NCBI GenBank assembly: GCA_963585895.1
Contig: OY757921.1
Coordinates: 56,988,937-57,052,936 of the forward strand
Length of the DNA stretch: 64,000 bases
Origin: Sepioteuthis lessoniana
Lineage: Eukaryota; Mollusca; Cephalopoda; Myopsida; Loliginidae
Reading direction: 5' to 3'
In this document: positions 22,766-35,290 of the stretch, in pieces
Layout: every line of letters starts with the position of its first letter
Position numbering within the stretch: position 1 is the stretch's first letter
Translations under genes and position numbers: made by a program
Notes under the pieces: model-generated
The model's input: the letters and a program-made list of their open reading frames with translations, nothing else
What the model was told of the DNA's origin: nothing
Databases searched by the model: none

Positions 22766-23599
22766 ATGGCTCCTCCTCAAAAAAAAAAAGAAAAAAAAAA
22801 GGTGTATCTTACAAGCATATTTCTGTTATGTTGGCACTGTGTATCAATGATTGTGTTGCCAGGCATAATACAAGCACTTTAATACATACTCGTCAACTTG
22901 CCTCTTTATTTGTGATTACGTTGACTGATGGTGTAAAAAATAACTAAGGATAAGTTGTGACAAATACCAGTGCATATCAAGAGTGTATGACACATTTTGA
23001 AAAGAACTTGCTAATAAGATATGTCAAGACAATATAGCAAAATGACATTTTCAAGCAGTCCTTTTAAATAATGATCTACTGCTTATGACAATATTGGTCG
23101 ATGGCGGTACATGAAGGGTTAACCAAAAAGTTGAGCAGCCAAATATAATTGCCAAGACGTGTAAAATTGAAATTTCTGGGAAAAGGAACTTTTGACAAGG
23201 GCCCGAAATGGAAATTGGAAGATGTTGACAGGTTGGGATGATTAAGTTGTTTACAAAGCACCAGTGGAAAATGAGGAAGAAAGATATTATTATTAAAAAA
23301 GAAAAGAAAAGAGTAATAATACTAAAATGATTCTCGAGCCTGGAAAAAGTTAAAATTAAGAATTTAACAGCAAAAAGATTCAGATACGATGTGCACTCCA
23401 GAAGTGAACAAAGAAGTCTTTGTTGATGATAGGGAGGCCATCTGGCAATTGGGGAAATACTTCAGCTAAGAGGTGTGAAAATTATCTGGAATTACTTATC
23501 GGTGCTGAAAGGGAATTATTAATTAGCCTGGAATGAAGGCCAGCCTTTTCTCCAACGCAGGTTTGAAATCAGTTCCATCAAAAGTGACAGTCTAGCATA

Positions 23600-24560
23600 T
23601 TTGGACATAAGGGGAGGGGTCTCCGGCCTGACGTCATAAGCAGTAAAATGAGAGAAACTATGCTGGTAGGAGGAGAGCTGTCCTCCCGTATTCCTCATCA
23701 CGAGTGCAGTGAGAGGAGCGATTTAATGGAAGAAGTAGAAAAGGGGTTGGACCCTTTCTGATGACGTCATAAGCAGTAAAATGAGAGAAACTATGCTGGT
23801 AGGAGGAAAACTATCCTCCTGTAGTCCTCATTACGAGTGTAGTGAGAGGAACAACTTTGTGAAAGTCGTGAAAAGGGGGTTGGACCCTTTCTGATGACGA
23901 AAACTGAAACAAAGACAAAGTCTGATGAGTTAAAAATGAAGTTATGGAGATGACCCCCTGCCTCAGTCAGAACCTACCCCAGAATATTGGCAATTATTAT
24001 ATAAACAAGCTGATTTTTGAACTCAGCAGTTGGTGGCAGGAAGCGAAACATGTGGGACCAGATGAAGCAGATGAAGACCAGGCAGGGACCAACAGATTGG
24101 AATTGTGCTTTGCGCTGCCAACTCATATTTATCACCAGTCCGCTGCTGGACGGATTATTGCTAAGAAGACTTAACCCTCACCAGACCGACGCCTTAGACC
24201 ATTATAATTCACACCTGCAGATTTTGTTACCATCTGTAAACTTGAAGATTATAAAACCTTTTTATTATTAACTACTGCAGAAATCGGAGTTGTATTTTTT
24301 TTTGTTCTACAATATATACCCTTCGGTTTTCAGTCTTCAGCTGCCAGTAACCCCTCTTCCTTTCAGACGTGGCCATCGGCCTTTCCATTAAAGAATCACA
24401 ACGTGGGGCAGGGCAGTGTATGGTCACTTTCCTGGAGGGAATTTTCGATCTGTTTTTTTTCCCGCGTTGTAGCAGAGAGATTGGAGGGAGGTGAACGAGA
24501 ATTGGACGCTGAGGGTGTTATATTTGGTGCCGTTAAGACCAGGATTCGACCCTGGGGGGT
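23600..24560 (+). other. LTR-like region with primer-site-like end
   Basis: A GC-richer region with tandem CRE-containing units (23630-23900), an ATTAAAGAATC polyadenylation-like signal near 24388 and TTTGGTGCCGTTAAGACC at 24520-24537. TGGTGCCG is a common start of primer-binding sites just after a 5' LTR. This suggests the LTR and leader of a retroelement whose coding part is gone. The left end was not found. Confidence 0.3.
23630..23900 (+). repeat. Tandem 132-133-bp units each starting with a CRE
   Basis: Perfect TGACGTCA palindromes lie at 23630-23637 and 23762-23769, each followed by TAAGCAGTAAAATGAGAG and ending in GGGTTGGACCCTTTCTGA. A third unit starts as TGACGA at 23895 and stops. 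Looks like a duplicated enhancer-type block, as is common in LTR U3 regions. Confidence 0.75.
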
Positions 24561-24729
24561 TATAGCTTACAAAACTAAAAAGAACCAAATTTAAATTTCT
24601 TTTATGGACTTTAAGAATGAGGAAAAAAATCCTTGGAGATGAAGACATTTTAAGTTGTTTTCCATTTTCTTAAAAAGAAAATGTGGGATAATCTAAATCA
24701 TGAAGTGGAAATAATCAGATTGATTGATA

Positions 24730-24876
24730 ATAACAGCATGTCAACCTATCTAGGATTATTCTATGCCTAGAGGTTAGGGAATTGCATTTATTGTACATTT
24801 ATATTTACATTTCTGTGTAATTATTTCTTAAGAGTCTTCTGCACAGTTTTATGATATCAAGTATTCCTATCTGTAA
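24730..24876 (+). repeat. Composite repeat, left part (split by LINE)
   Basis: Head (AGCATGTCAACCTATCTAGG, then TTATTCTATGCC) and array units ending CAAGTATTCCTATCT. The copy resumes at about 32003, so the LINE between them was inserted into it. Confidence 0.55.
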
Positions 24877-25431
24877 TAGTACCTACCTTACAGACTACAA
24901 AAAACTCTTCCTATTACTATAAATACCAGGAGAATATTCATCTCTGTGTTGAGTTAATTCCAGCATAACACAATTGATGTTACGTTTTCTTTGAATTCTA
25001 AGTGACAACAAGCAAGTGAATCTTTGGACTTCTTGGCAAGACTTGTTATTCTCAGTAAGACTGACTATTTTTCGTAAGACTTGTTTTTTGTCTTACTTAT
25101 TCTAATTTATATTCTAATTTATTTTCTGTCGTCTTACCGGAATATTTCTTGCAAGTGACTTTTTTCAATTCTTTAGTTTGACTTGTTTTTGATTTATTTT
25201 TGTCATTGACTAGTCTAATTTCCGTCACTTATTCTTTGTCCAAATTTGCTTCAACTTTTTTGACGTCGTTGGACTTGCCTATTTTTGGCTTTTTTTCTCT
25301 GGGGTTCTACCATTCGATTTGACATTGAACTTTTTTCATCTTGTTTATGTAGAAAGTAGAACCCCCCCTCAATTCTTGCTACAGTTAGAGGTTTTTAAAT
25401 TACCCTCCTGGCTGCTATTTCTACTGCAGCT

Positions 25432-27749
25432 ATGGAGGGTTCTACGGCTTCTTCTCCTACTTCACAACCCTCTAGCCTGTCTCGCTACAATATTCTACCA
25501 AAACCAAAGACTGACAAACCAGAAAAAAAGGCCCTCAGAAAAAAAGAAACTCAAGGAACACAAGTAACGAGCCTTATTGGCTCTAATTGGCCATCTCTTC
25601 CTTCGGAGTCAGGGAGCCCTATTCCACCAGGACAAAAGACCAAGCCAGAAAGTTCGTCGCCATCGCCGTTGCCATGGAAGATTCAGCAGAAGAATCCAGA
25701 AGATTATGAAAAGGACCGGGTGGGCAAATATGCCGACTACTTCAAAGGCAATGAGATTTTGCCCATCCCGGAAATCCTTCAAAAAATCGAACCAAGGATC
25801 ATTTCACTGGTGGTGACAGATTTAAAGTCAAGGCGGCTTGTCGGACTAAAGAAGGAAGGGTTCGAAGATTTGCTACGGAAAGCGGGCGTCCCATGCCAAT
25901 ACTTCTGCAGAAAGAGTTTCGCAACATGGGACGTCCTGCTCCCTTCCAGTGACCAAGCAGCAAAGGTTGCCTCAAGCAACATAAATACAAAATTCTTCCG
26001 ACTCCAGCCGGAATATTTAGGGACCCATAGGATTCGGGTCACTGTCTGTAACGTCCCGGCGTTTATAACAGGTGAAGTGCTGGCCGCATTCCTCAGCACG
26101 TATGGACACGTTGAAGAGATCAACCTGCTTAGGTTGGCAGCCAGGACGGCCTACGGGGACTACGTATTCCGGATGTGCCTAACTCAGGAGGGTTTTCAGG
26201 CAATTCTTGAAACCATTGTCAGCAGAGACAGGCAGATGATGGTGATTGTGGAAGGCAGACGCCCGCGCTGTTGGAGCTGAAAGCAGTTGGGGCATATATC
26301 GAAGTTTTGCCCCCAAAAGGATCCACCAAAAACTCCAGCAGCTGCAGCTGCCATAGTCACCACAGAAACCGCAGCATCAACAGTTTCCACAGTCACCATC
26401 AGCGATGCTACACCTGAAAAGGAGCCAGACCAAGCCCAGCAGAAGAAAGCGGACAATTGGATTGAAGTCACCCGCAAAAAAAGAAATCCCCCAAAAAAGC
26501 GGAGGATAAGTCCACATCTGCCTCTCCTGCAAAAGAAATGGAGCCAGCCCCTGCAAAAGCAACAACATCAGCAATATTTATACCCAGGTCGGTGACGGCG
26601 CCCATTCCCGCGCACATCACCGAGCATCCTCCAACAACCAAGGCTAGAAAGAAAACCAAGAGCAAACCAGTTTCCACCACACCAGTTCCCACTACACAAG
26701 AAACACAAGAAACTCCAATGGAGACAGCCACAAATCTGAAGAGGAGAAGGAGCAGCGGAGAAGGAGCCGCCAAGAAAGTATGATCAGGGCCACCCTGCCC
26801 TGAGGATCCCCTGGAAGGCCCATCTAATGCCTTTCCACAAAAACCTCCACCTCAACAAGCCCCACTGCATTTATCATTCCCACATCCTTTGTTATCACTT
26901 CCTCCTCCACTTCTTCCCCTACCACCACTACCACCTCCCCCTCAATACCAGACTCCCCCTGAACAACAATGTTCACAACCCTCACAATCGCCTGAACTGT
27001 TACATCACCCTCCCCAGCCACCAAAGACTCGCCCCCACCAAATCTTGCACATGGCAAGATCTCAGTCCCAAGAGAGACTTTCCTCCAAAAATCTGATGAG
27101 GACTTTTTCCCTTCCCTCTCTAAGCCAATCCTCCTCTCCGGAATTGTTTCCAGCAGCGACTCCTGCAGCGACACCCGCAGAGAAGGAACCAGTGACAGAA
27201 CCAGCGACAGCAGATTCTGCACCAAGGCGATCCCGGCGGAAGGCGAAAGCAACCAACCAAGACCTGACCAAAGAACAGTGCAGGAAGGTGGTGGCTCTGT
27301 GTACTGTCGGGCTGGAATCCGTGACGGATCACCAGCTCCGGAAGTCACTGAAGCCACTGCTGAACCTGGAAAAAGTAAATGGCAAGAGAGTTTGTAACCC
27401 GAGCAACCTTAGGGGTGCACCCATGGTGACCACCTTCATCCGTTTGGCTGGCAACCATGCGAAGGGCGTATGGAAGTTCTTGGATACGGTCCGTCAAACA
27501 GACTCGGGTGTTGAGCTGGCGGAGTTGGAGCACCCCTCTTTAAAGCGATGTCTGCCTTATTGTACAGGGAGGGTCCCGATTTTGGTTCACCCTTCTTTTT
27601 ATAGGTTTTTAAAGGTGCGGTTCCCGATGGATGTTGGCGGAGTGTCCAGGAATTGCCGAATGACTACTGAACTCGGCTCCAGTTCACTGAGAAAAGCTGT
27701 TGGCATCCTCACCCCCGGGGATTTCCGGCCCATCGTCGACACTGATTAG
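25432..27749 (+). pseudogene. Tx1-type LINE ORF1 (RNA-binding protein), disrupted
   Basis: Starts MEGSTASS. Residues ~80-280 include an RRM-like region (HRIRVTVCNVPAFITGEVLA), followed by a CCHC zinc knuckle whose second Cys codon is TGA at 26278-26280 (CWS, stop, KQLGHISKFC). A frameshift in the A-rich stretch near 26478-26500 moves to a second frame, which has another TGA at 26781-26783. That frame then continues through a Pro-rich segment to a C-terminal domain (SVTDHQLRKSLKPLLNLEK) ending at 27749. In active elements this protein coats the LINE RNA. With two stops and one frameshift it is not expressible as one protein. Confidence 0.7.
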
Positions 27750-27763
27750 GTAAGTGCGCCAGG

Positions 27764-30700
27764 ATGGCTTTAAACGTTGCTAGTCTAAATGCGAGGGGAC
27801 TGAAGGACGCAAGCAAGTGTGCGCACTTGCTTGCTGAACTCTCGAACCCGTGTGTGGATGTCGCTGCGGTGCAGGAGACTCACTTCGTTAACGAGGCGGA
27901 CTGTCGGGTGCTGAAGGATGACTTTGTTGTTTATTCAGCATTCGGCAGCCGCTTCGGCGCTGGGGTGTCTCTGCTAGTTGGACGCAGCCTTGATGCAGTT
28001 GTTAATGTTGTCTTTGCAGGTGACGGGGGCCGGCTGCTGGTGGCTGATGTTGCCGTGAAAACCTTCGAGTTTCGGATAGCTGCGGTTCATGTGCCTAATT
28101 CTGCTGCGGAGAGGTGCTCCTTCCTTCGGCGGTTGGAGTCGTTCCTGGATGCTTCGAGATGGACAGTTCTAGTGGGGGATTGGAATGCGATCCTTGACCC
28201 CAATATAGATAAGGCCGGTCGGGGTGCTAGCAGTTGGGCTAGGTGTGACAGCGGCCTGTCTGACTTTTTGACTGAGTTCGATCTGGTCGACAGATACCGT
28301 CTGGATCACCCAGGGAGGGAGATGTGGACAGGAAATTCGCCCTCTGGCCAGGTCCGGTCTTACCTGGACAGTGTTAGTAAGTAGAGCTGAGAGTGATCTA
28401 GTTGCTTGTTCCACGTTCCACTGGTTAGGGCGGTCTGACCACAAACTGGTTAGGGTCAGTCTGCGGTTAGTTAATAGGCCTAGTCTGGCTAGCTACTGGA
28501 AGTTCAATACCTCCTTACTGGAGATATGGGACTTCCGGATGCGGCTGGAAAACCTAATTCAGCAGTTGTTAGTGGGGGCGGTTACTGGGAATAAGTGGTG
28601 GCATCCCTTAAGTATAGGATTAGGGATTTCGCCATCAAATACAGCCAACAGCTCGCACTAGAAGGCGAAATCCTTAGAAGATAGACTCTCCCAGGCGGTG
28701 GAAGGGGGGGACTCCGTAGCCATAGATCTAGCTAAGCAAGGGTTTCGTAGTTAGAAATAGGCTAAAAAGAGTTCCGAACGAAGCAGTGAAATGTAACGCA
28801 TTTATGCGTAAGGAAGAGTTGAGAAGGTTCCCTTGTCGGTACATCGAGTGCGTTAACGCCCCGAACGAGATCGAGCCGTGAGATTCATGAAACTTTCCGG
28901 ACACACTTTCGAGATCGCTTTGCCTGCTGTCCTGACCTCCAGGCTCAGGAGTTTCGTGATTATTTAGCCGACTTCCCCCGCCTTGGGGAGGCGGAAGCGG
29001 CTAGTTGCGAGGGTGCGGTTACTGAATGTGGAGTCCGTAGTGTGTTGAAGCAGGTCGGCCTTAACAAGTCGCCTGGACTAGATGGTTTACCCTATGAAGT
29101 GTACTTGAGGATGTCGCACATGTTTGTCCCTATTCTGACGGATGTGTTCAACCACTGGCTTGTCCAGGGAGCCATCCCTGGTAGCATTACCAAGGGTGTG
29201 ATCACATTGCTGAAGAAAGAAGGCAGGCATGTTCGGGGGGATCTAGATGATTACAGGCCCATAACTCTGCTTAACACAGAGTTAAAGATTTTGGCCCGGG
29301 TCTTGGCGAACCGTTTGCAGCTTGTCATCAGTGATCTGATCGGCCCTGAACAGAACTACGCTGTGAAGGGAAGATCAATCCGAGACAACTTGCACTCGGT
29401 GCGCCAGATCCTAGAGGGGATAAAAGACAACACCAAAGCCGCGCTGATCAATTTAGATCAGTCCAAGGCCTTTGATAGGGTGGACCACCGGTTCTTGGCG
29501 ACCGCCGGATTTAAACCGGAGTTCCGCAAATGGATTAGCATTCTGTACCATAACCCACAGGCGGTGGTGCAGGTGAACGGGAGGCGTTCGGGGGCTTTTG
29601 CGATCGAGCAGTCGGTCCGGCAAGGCTGCCCCTTGTCCCCTCTTCTCTATGTCCTTGCTTTGGAGCCCCTGCTCTGAAGGCTTAGGGACAGAGGGGCTCA
29701 TCCGGCCCTGCGCAGAATCTTGCTAAGCGGCAGCGGCCGAGCAAAGATTTCCGCATTCGCTGATGATATCATGGTCTTTGTGTCCAGGTGTCGGGACATA
29801 GTGGCTGTGAAGGAGGCGGTCGCGAGATACGAAAAGGTAGCAGGCGCCAAGGTCAACTTTGACAAAAGTGAAGGCTTGCGGTTGGGTGCCTGGAGGGGCA
29901 GCGTTCCCCTGCCAGGGCCCTTCCGCATCCTTGGGGTGTGGTTCGGGCCCGGCCTCCAGCTGGAGCGAAATTGGTTGGAAGTACGGGCTAAGGTACAAGC
30001 GCGGGTGGTTGCCTGGCTTCGAAGGCGGTTGTCCTTAAAGGGCAGGGTGGAGGTGTGCGCCGTGTACATCTTCCACTTGATCCTTTACCGTTTGTCCGTA
30101 CTGCCTCTGCCTAAGGATCATCGGGCGGCACTGATACAATCCCTTTTCAAGCTTCTTTGGAAAGGTGGAAGCCCGTTGGTCAGTAGGCAGGTCTGCTATC
30201 AACGTCCTCGCGATGGGGGTCTGGGGATGCCGGATCTCGAGAGCCACCGGCTCGCTGAGAGACTGGCTTACCTGGGCCGCTCGTTGACCACGGACGCGGT
30301 GTGGAGCCTCAAGGTCAAGGTCGCCTTCCCTGAACTGGGGTTGTGTCCCTCGGCTGAAGGTCGTCGTAGCCCAAGAGACGAGCCACCATTCGTCATCGAG
30401 TGCCGCAGGGCCCTTCGAAAACTTCCTCGGTCCAGCGACCTCTCATGGACTCATAAGCAGCTATATAGAGGGTTAGTGGTGGGTTCCGCCTCGGATCCTC
30501 TAGTAGATCAGTTCGGCTGGTCGGCGGAGGAGATTCGCTCCCAGTGGAATTGGGCGCCAGGTTCGGGCTTCTTGAACAACTCCAAGTTCTCGCTCACCTG
30601 GCAGCTAGCTCAAAACGCGTTGGCCCTCAACAACTGGGCTTACAGAGCGTGCTTAGCAGATATGCCCGACTGCGCCCGCTGCACCAGTGGACTAAAGGAA

Positions 30701-31153
30701 ACAGCTTTGCACGCCTTCTACTACTGCGAGCGGGTTCGCCCGTTCTGGAGCCACGTCGAGGAGTGGACGGCTCGCATCAGTCCCAGAGAGCTTGTGCTGC
30801 TCGACGTTGGTTACGTCGTGGACAACGTTAGCCCTCCGTTTCAGGGTGAGAAACGTGTGGTGTTTCTCGTGATCCTAGCCATGGCTAGAATGGTGATTTG
30901 GCAGACGCGAAACGAGGGATTGTATGAGGGCGCAAACTTTTCTTATCGTGATCTGATCTTGTTCTTCAGGCATCAGCCTAGGGTCAAGATTAGATGCGAT
31001 AGAAAATGCTTGGACCACATAACATTCAGCAAAAGGTGGGTGCATGCAGCAAGCTTGGTCGTATGCAAGGGAGCAATGTTGGAGTCATCCTTCCCTCCTC
31101 TGCCTGCTCATGGCGACGATGGTCCGGGTCCTTCGGGACCCCACCCCGGGTAA
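27764..31153 (+). pseudogene. Tx1-type LINE ORF2 (endonuclease-RT), disrupted
   Basis: Begins 14 bp after the ORF1 stop. AP endonuclease motifs: SLNARGL, AVQETHF, VLVGDWNAILD, then SDHKLV after a 1-nt frameshift near 28372. 28660-29040 is eroded with several stops. RT begins KSPGLDGLPYEVY (29071 on). Motifs: DDYRPITLLN; SKAFDRVDH (catalytic Asp); RQGCPLSPLLY; an in-frame TGA at 29675-29677; then SAFADDIMVF at 29755-29784 with the catalytic FADD. The long C-terminus has a CARC, then HAFYYC zinc-binding pattern (30671-30725), ending at 31153. Enzyme role: target-primed reverse transcription. Inactive as it stands. Confidence 0.8.
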
Positions 31154-32002
31154 GTAGGAAGTTTACAAATTTCTTAGAATCTCTTGACCCCCTAGCTAGT
31201 TGAGTGATGTGTGTCATTGTCCCCGATATTTAGATGTTAGTTTTACTTAAGATCCTCCCCATTCCCAGTTTCTTTTTCTCACCTTTCAACCACTTGTGAG
31301 TCCCGGCCCCTTTTTTGAGGATCTTGGTCACATATTTCTGTATTTCATGTTCACCCCACTTTCCTGACCGACCCCCTTTTCCATTTCTTTCTTTTTATCC
31401 CGTTTAGTCATAGGTTTTTTCCCCTATAGGGAGAGTTTTGGCTTGTTTTTGGGCCTTATCCAGGTACCAGAAAACAGTCAACTCTCCACAGCATAGAAGG
31501 GGGGATGGGAGGGAAACCAACCGGGTTTATGTTTTGTTTACCTTGGGGCTTTTTTCTCCAATCCCTCATCATCTTTAACTCGCTGTATATAAGTCATTTC
31601 ATTTTATCAAATTTTAAGTAGGACTTTCATGGAGCGAATGAAGATATTTTGGTGATTGTAGTGTGGTTGGTGGATGAATGAATTTATTGTATAGAATGAG
31701 AGGAAAAAAACAAAAACAAAAAACTGATTAAATGATGATTGTTAGCGATAAGTGAGACTAGCTAGGGCTTCATAGGAAAATACAGTTTTCGTCCCTTTCG
31801 CTTTCCCCCCATTTGGGCCTTGTGCTCACTGAGAGTTGTATCTCTTCGGAAATAAAAACTCCAGCCTAACACTTTGGCAGTCAGACTGACGTTCAACACT
31901 CTTTTACCTATGCTGTATTTATACTTTCGTTCAATATACTTGTTTCACGTAATCCTGATTTCGTGTCTTTCTTCCAGACCTTTTACTGGTCCCCAACATA
32001 AT
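31154..32002 (+). other. LINE 3' UTR
   Basis: About 0.85 kb without coding potential, pyrimidine-rich in its first third. The end is placed where the composite repeat resumes; no A-tail is visible there. Confidence 0.5.
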
Positions 32003-32270
32003 CCAATACAAATAATTACATAGTTTTAAGTAATTATTTCTATTTAATAATCATTTGTTTGCACATAGATGGGATTCTACCAAATAATACCATACCAGGT
32101 CAGAGTGGACATGGGAGTAATGGCAATGAAAGAGTACTCCACAATCCCTAAAACTCCAGATTTGGAGACTTACCATCAGATGCCATTTGGTGTCACACTC
32201 AGGACATCAGGGTTCTTACAGGCTATAGTCAATTTATTCTAAGCCCCACCAACAAGGTATCGTTATCAAG
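32003..32270 (+). repeat. Composite repeat, right part (split by LINE)
   Basis: Array units (AATACAAATAATTACATAG, CATTTGTTTGCACA) lead into the module (ATAGATGGGATTCTACC, CAGAGTGGAC, AAGCCCCACCAACAAGG). Confidence 0.6.
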
Positions 32271-32284
32271 TCTAACTAACAGCA

Positions 32285-32975
32285 TGGAGTTTCCTAATTC
32301 TCTCTTGCCATCCATACCTATCATCCACTGCTCCAGGCAGGTCCACTCAGAGCTGATGTACATAAGTCATTACTGGTCAACCAACACAGGCATGTCCATG
32401 TGCAGGAGTCTACAAGAACATTGTTTATGGGGTTGTCCTTGCTTCTCCAGCATGTCTTGTTCATCTTACTTAAATAGTTTGTAAGATGGGAAGCAAGTGT
32501 TCATACAGCTGCTGTTTTGAGAAGTGTTGTCTCCAGGATTTGTTCAGGACAGCACATAGCATTCTTGTGTAGTTCCTATCTACCTTTTTCTCTATGCATT
32601 TTGTTAGCATCCATGTGATGCATCCATACAGTAGTATGGACAAAGTTACAACTTGGAAGAAATCCCATTTTATTTTATCAGATAAACCAGACTTCCATAT
32701 GATCAATAACTTGTCAACAGCAGTCCACGCCTTCAGTAGGCATATGTTGACATCAGTTTCAGTAGTCTTGCCACTTGGAGTGGAGATGGCTCTTTTATGT
32801 TTAAAAAGTACACTTTTATTTTCATTCACATAAAAGGCCAATGCTTCCCACTGCTTGCTCTAGGCTATGTAGTAAAGATTCTACTTTTGCTGGTGTATTT
32901 GCAAGAAGTTCAGCATAGTCTGCATCTCTTATAATTTCTCCAGGATATCGTCTGCTTCTTACCTTTTTTTTTTAA
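32285..32975 (-). pseudogene. RTE-type LINE fragment (RT motif C to C-terminus)
   Basis: On the minus strand it starts near an RT active-site region reading DADYAELLANTP, where the second YADD Asp is lost, followed by LLHSLEQAVGSIGL. An open stretch (32841-32470) reads KAWTAVDKLLIIWKSGL and SILLYGCITWMLTK, nearly parallel to the better copy ending at 58327 (KAWTAIDRLSIIWKSDL). The remaining 3' part has stops. A dead 3' fragment of the same LINE family. Confidence 0.7.
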
Positions 32976-34214
32976 AAAACAAAACCATTTTCTTTTATTA
33001 GATCTATGGACATTCAAAGTATATAGTCTAAGCAGAGTATAAACAGGGAAAGAAATTTTTTTAAATAACCAAGGTTTAAAACCAACTGAGGTGCAAGATT
33101 GATCTTTAATTTTATCTACAAAATCAATGAATATACATCACATTAAAATTCCAAATAATTGTGTGAGAATTTTTTTTTAAATAAAAATAAAAATTAGTCT
33201 TTTAAGATTCTTTCAGTTACATAAATCTAAGTTCTTTCATCAGAAAGGAAAACATAATTGATAAAGATTGACTAATGTTATGAGAGAGAGAGAGAGTAGA
33301 TGGGATGATGTTCTGGGTTGGTCAGCAAGCATACTTTCTTTTTCCATTCTTTCAAGGCAGTGGCAGATTATAGCAGCAGCAGTCAAGTGGAGGGACCAGA
33401 GGCGGCTAGGCAACTATGACATAGAAGCTGAGGTCCCAAAGAAGATCAGGTAGCACTAGGGAGAAAAAAAAGTGCAAAATAAACTATACACAGTTGGAGA
33501 CCAGCAGCTGTAGCAGGTGGTTGAAACAACTCATGGCTTGTAGAAACAACAGCTAGCAGAACCAAGGAGAAAGGAAAGAATGCTGAGAGAGAGGGAGACT
33601 AGAGTAAATAATGGTGAAGCAAGTAGGAAATATCCATCATCTAACTGGATAAAACCCAAATTATTGCTGAGAGACTAAAATGGTAACCAGACCATTGGAA
33701 GGACTATTATATATGAAAGACTCGAGATTCAGAAGGCATGGAGCCACTGAATATAACCAGATAAGTAGAACTTTAATTCTATTTTCCAGTTTTATCACTC
33801 AAAACCTTTGTTTCCTGTTTCATTAATGATACAGAGTTAAAAAAAAATAATTTCAAATAAATAAAAATAAAACTTATTTCAAAGAATAAATAATAATTTG
33901 GACCAAAGGAAATATTTCAAATTTATAAACATAATTTTACAAATATCAAATTATGATTCAATCAATTCAATTAATATAATCTCATATATCTAGTTATAAT
34001 ATAAAAACTAATTATTTTCAAATTGATAATGTTATTTTTCAGATTAACAATTTGTTCATAAAACTTAAATGCAAAAACTATGCTAATTTTTCTATAAAAT
34101 CCCATAACCTCTTTAAGTCATCAGAGTGCTATACCAAGTAACACTACTTTATAGCATTTCTCTGAGCAATGAGAGAGTTACTTGGCAGTGCCCATCTTCT
34201 CTACAAGTAACACA
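32976..34214. other. No gene recognised
   Basis: A GA run (33281-33296) and AT-rich sequence. A 61-codon frame at 33268-33453 has no motif. Confidence 0.45.
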
Positions 34215-34385
34215 ACAGGTTTTACAAGGTTACATGAAAGGAACAATCCTTGACCTGACTTATACAGCTAGTTTAAAGAGTTTCCTTCTCTTAGACTGAT
34301 TAGCTTCCCTAGGCTAAAGAGTCCATTCTGCCCTACTATTTTACCCATAGTCCATTTCCTACAAAAACCATTATGCTACATGCAA
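34215..34385 (-). repeat. Family 1 SINE fragment
   Basis: Plus-strand blocks GAGTTTCCTTCTCTTAGACTG, CTAAAGAGTCC and CTGCCCTACTATTTTACCCA identify the family; the middle is deleted. Confidence 0.45.
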
Positions 34386-35290
34386 CTGGAGCAAAATCAA
34401 AAGTTTAAAATGCATATTGAATTATTTTAAAAGTTTATCTCATTAAATTATAAAATAATGAAATTTTTTTTCAAAAAAAAAAATGGGGAGGGGGTGCAGT
34501 CATTTCTGATTCATAATTCACACCCAAAGAAAATTCATAAATTCTTTCAGCCTGGATTGTGGGTCAGAAAGGATTGCTCCCAACTCCATCTTTAAAAGTA
34601 ATTCCATTATTATTCTATAATCAAATAAAATAAAAATTATTTTCAATAGAAATAATATTGACAATTTTCCTCATCTAGTGAAAGGTGTACAATCTATTGG
34701 TCATTTCAAATTTATTAAAAAAATTTTTAAAAACCAACAAAAAAACCCCCAAAAAAAACATTTAAATTAAAAAAGAAAAAATTGGCCATTTTAAGTTCAT
34801 TAACCCCCGCTCCCTAACAAAATAAAAACATTTAAATTAAAAAAGAAAAATGTAAGTCTCTTAACTGCATTAAAAACAAACTGAAGATGAGTATAATCAG
34901 TAAAATTAATTGAATATTAACTTTAAATTAAATCCCACACAAATTGATCATCTGTATATGATAATTGTTCCACTTTTAAACTTAATATCTGCCACAAAAA
35001 TAAATTACCATTTCTAAAATGAGAAATATTTTCTCTATCACAGTAAACAGAATTGGGTAAAATATTTGATTTTAAAAAAATTATTTTTTAAACAATGAAA
35101 GAAAAAAAATACGCCACTTTATTAGATTTTACAAAAAGATTGTGAAAAGTAGAATAAAAGCTGGGCTTGAAACTTTAATTAAAAAAAATTTAGCTGAATA
35201 TTTTTGAATAAAATCAAAACCATTTTAGATAATGATCAATAAAGAATAAAATATCAAAGTTAGAGAAGAAAGTTGATAGGAATATATCAG
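34386..35290. other. AT-rich region
   Basis: A 24-base A-rich motif (around CATTTAAATTAAAAAAG) is present at about 34759 and 34828. No gene. Confidence 0.45.

Larger units (their letters stand above)
24877..32002 (+). mobile_element. L1/Tx1-type LINE, near full length, inactive
   Basis: About 7.1 kb inserted in a composite repeat. Order: 5' UTR (24.88-25.43 kb), ORF1 with CCHC knuckle, a 14-bp gap, ORF2 with AP endonuclease, RT and Cys/His C-terminus, then an ~0.85-kb 3' UTR. ORF1 resembles the RRM-CCHC ORF1 of Tx1-type elements, and ORF2 has the L1-supergroup style. No poly(A) tail or clear target duplication was found. Distinctly more GC-rich than its surroundings. Both frames are broken. 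Confidence 0.75.

Noticed and set aside
22374..22882. Frames of 77-93 codons on the plus strand
   Set aside because: They run through a minus-strand SINE and its flanks.
26827..27357. 177-codon minus-strand and 89-codon plus-strand frames
   Set aside because: Other-frame readings of the Pro-rich part of LINE ORF1.
34741..34855. A-rich direct repeat as a possible element end
   Set aside because: Low-complexity sequence; no flanking duplication or coding content.
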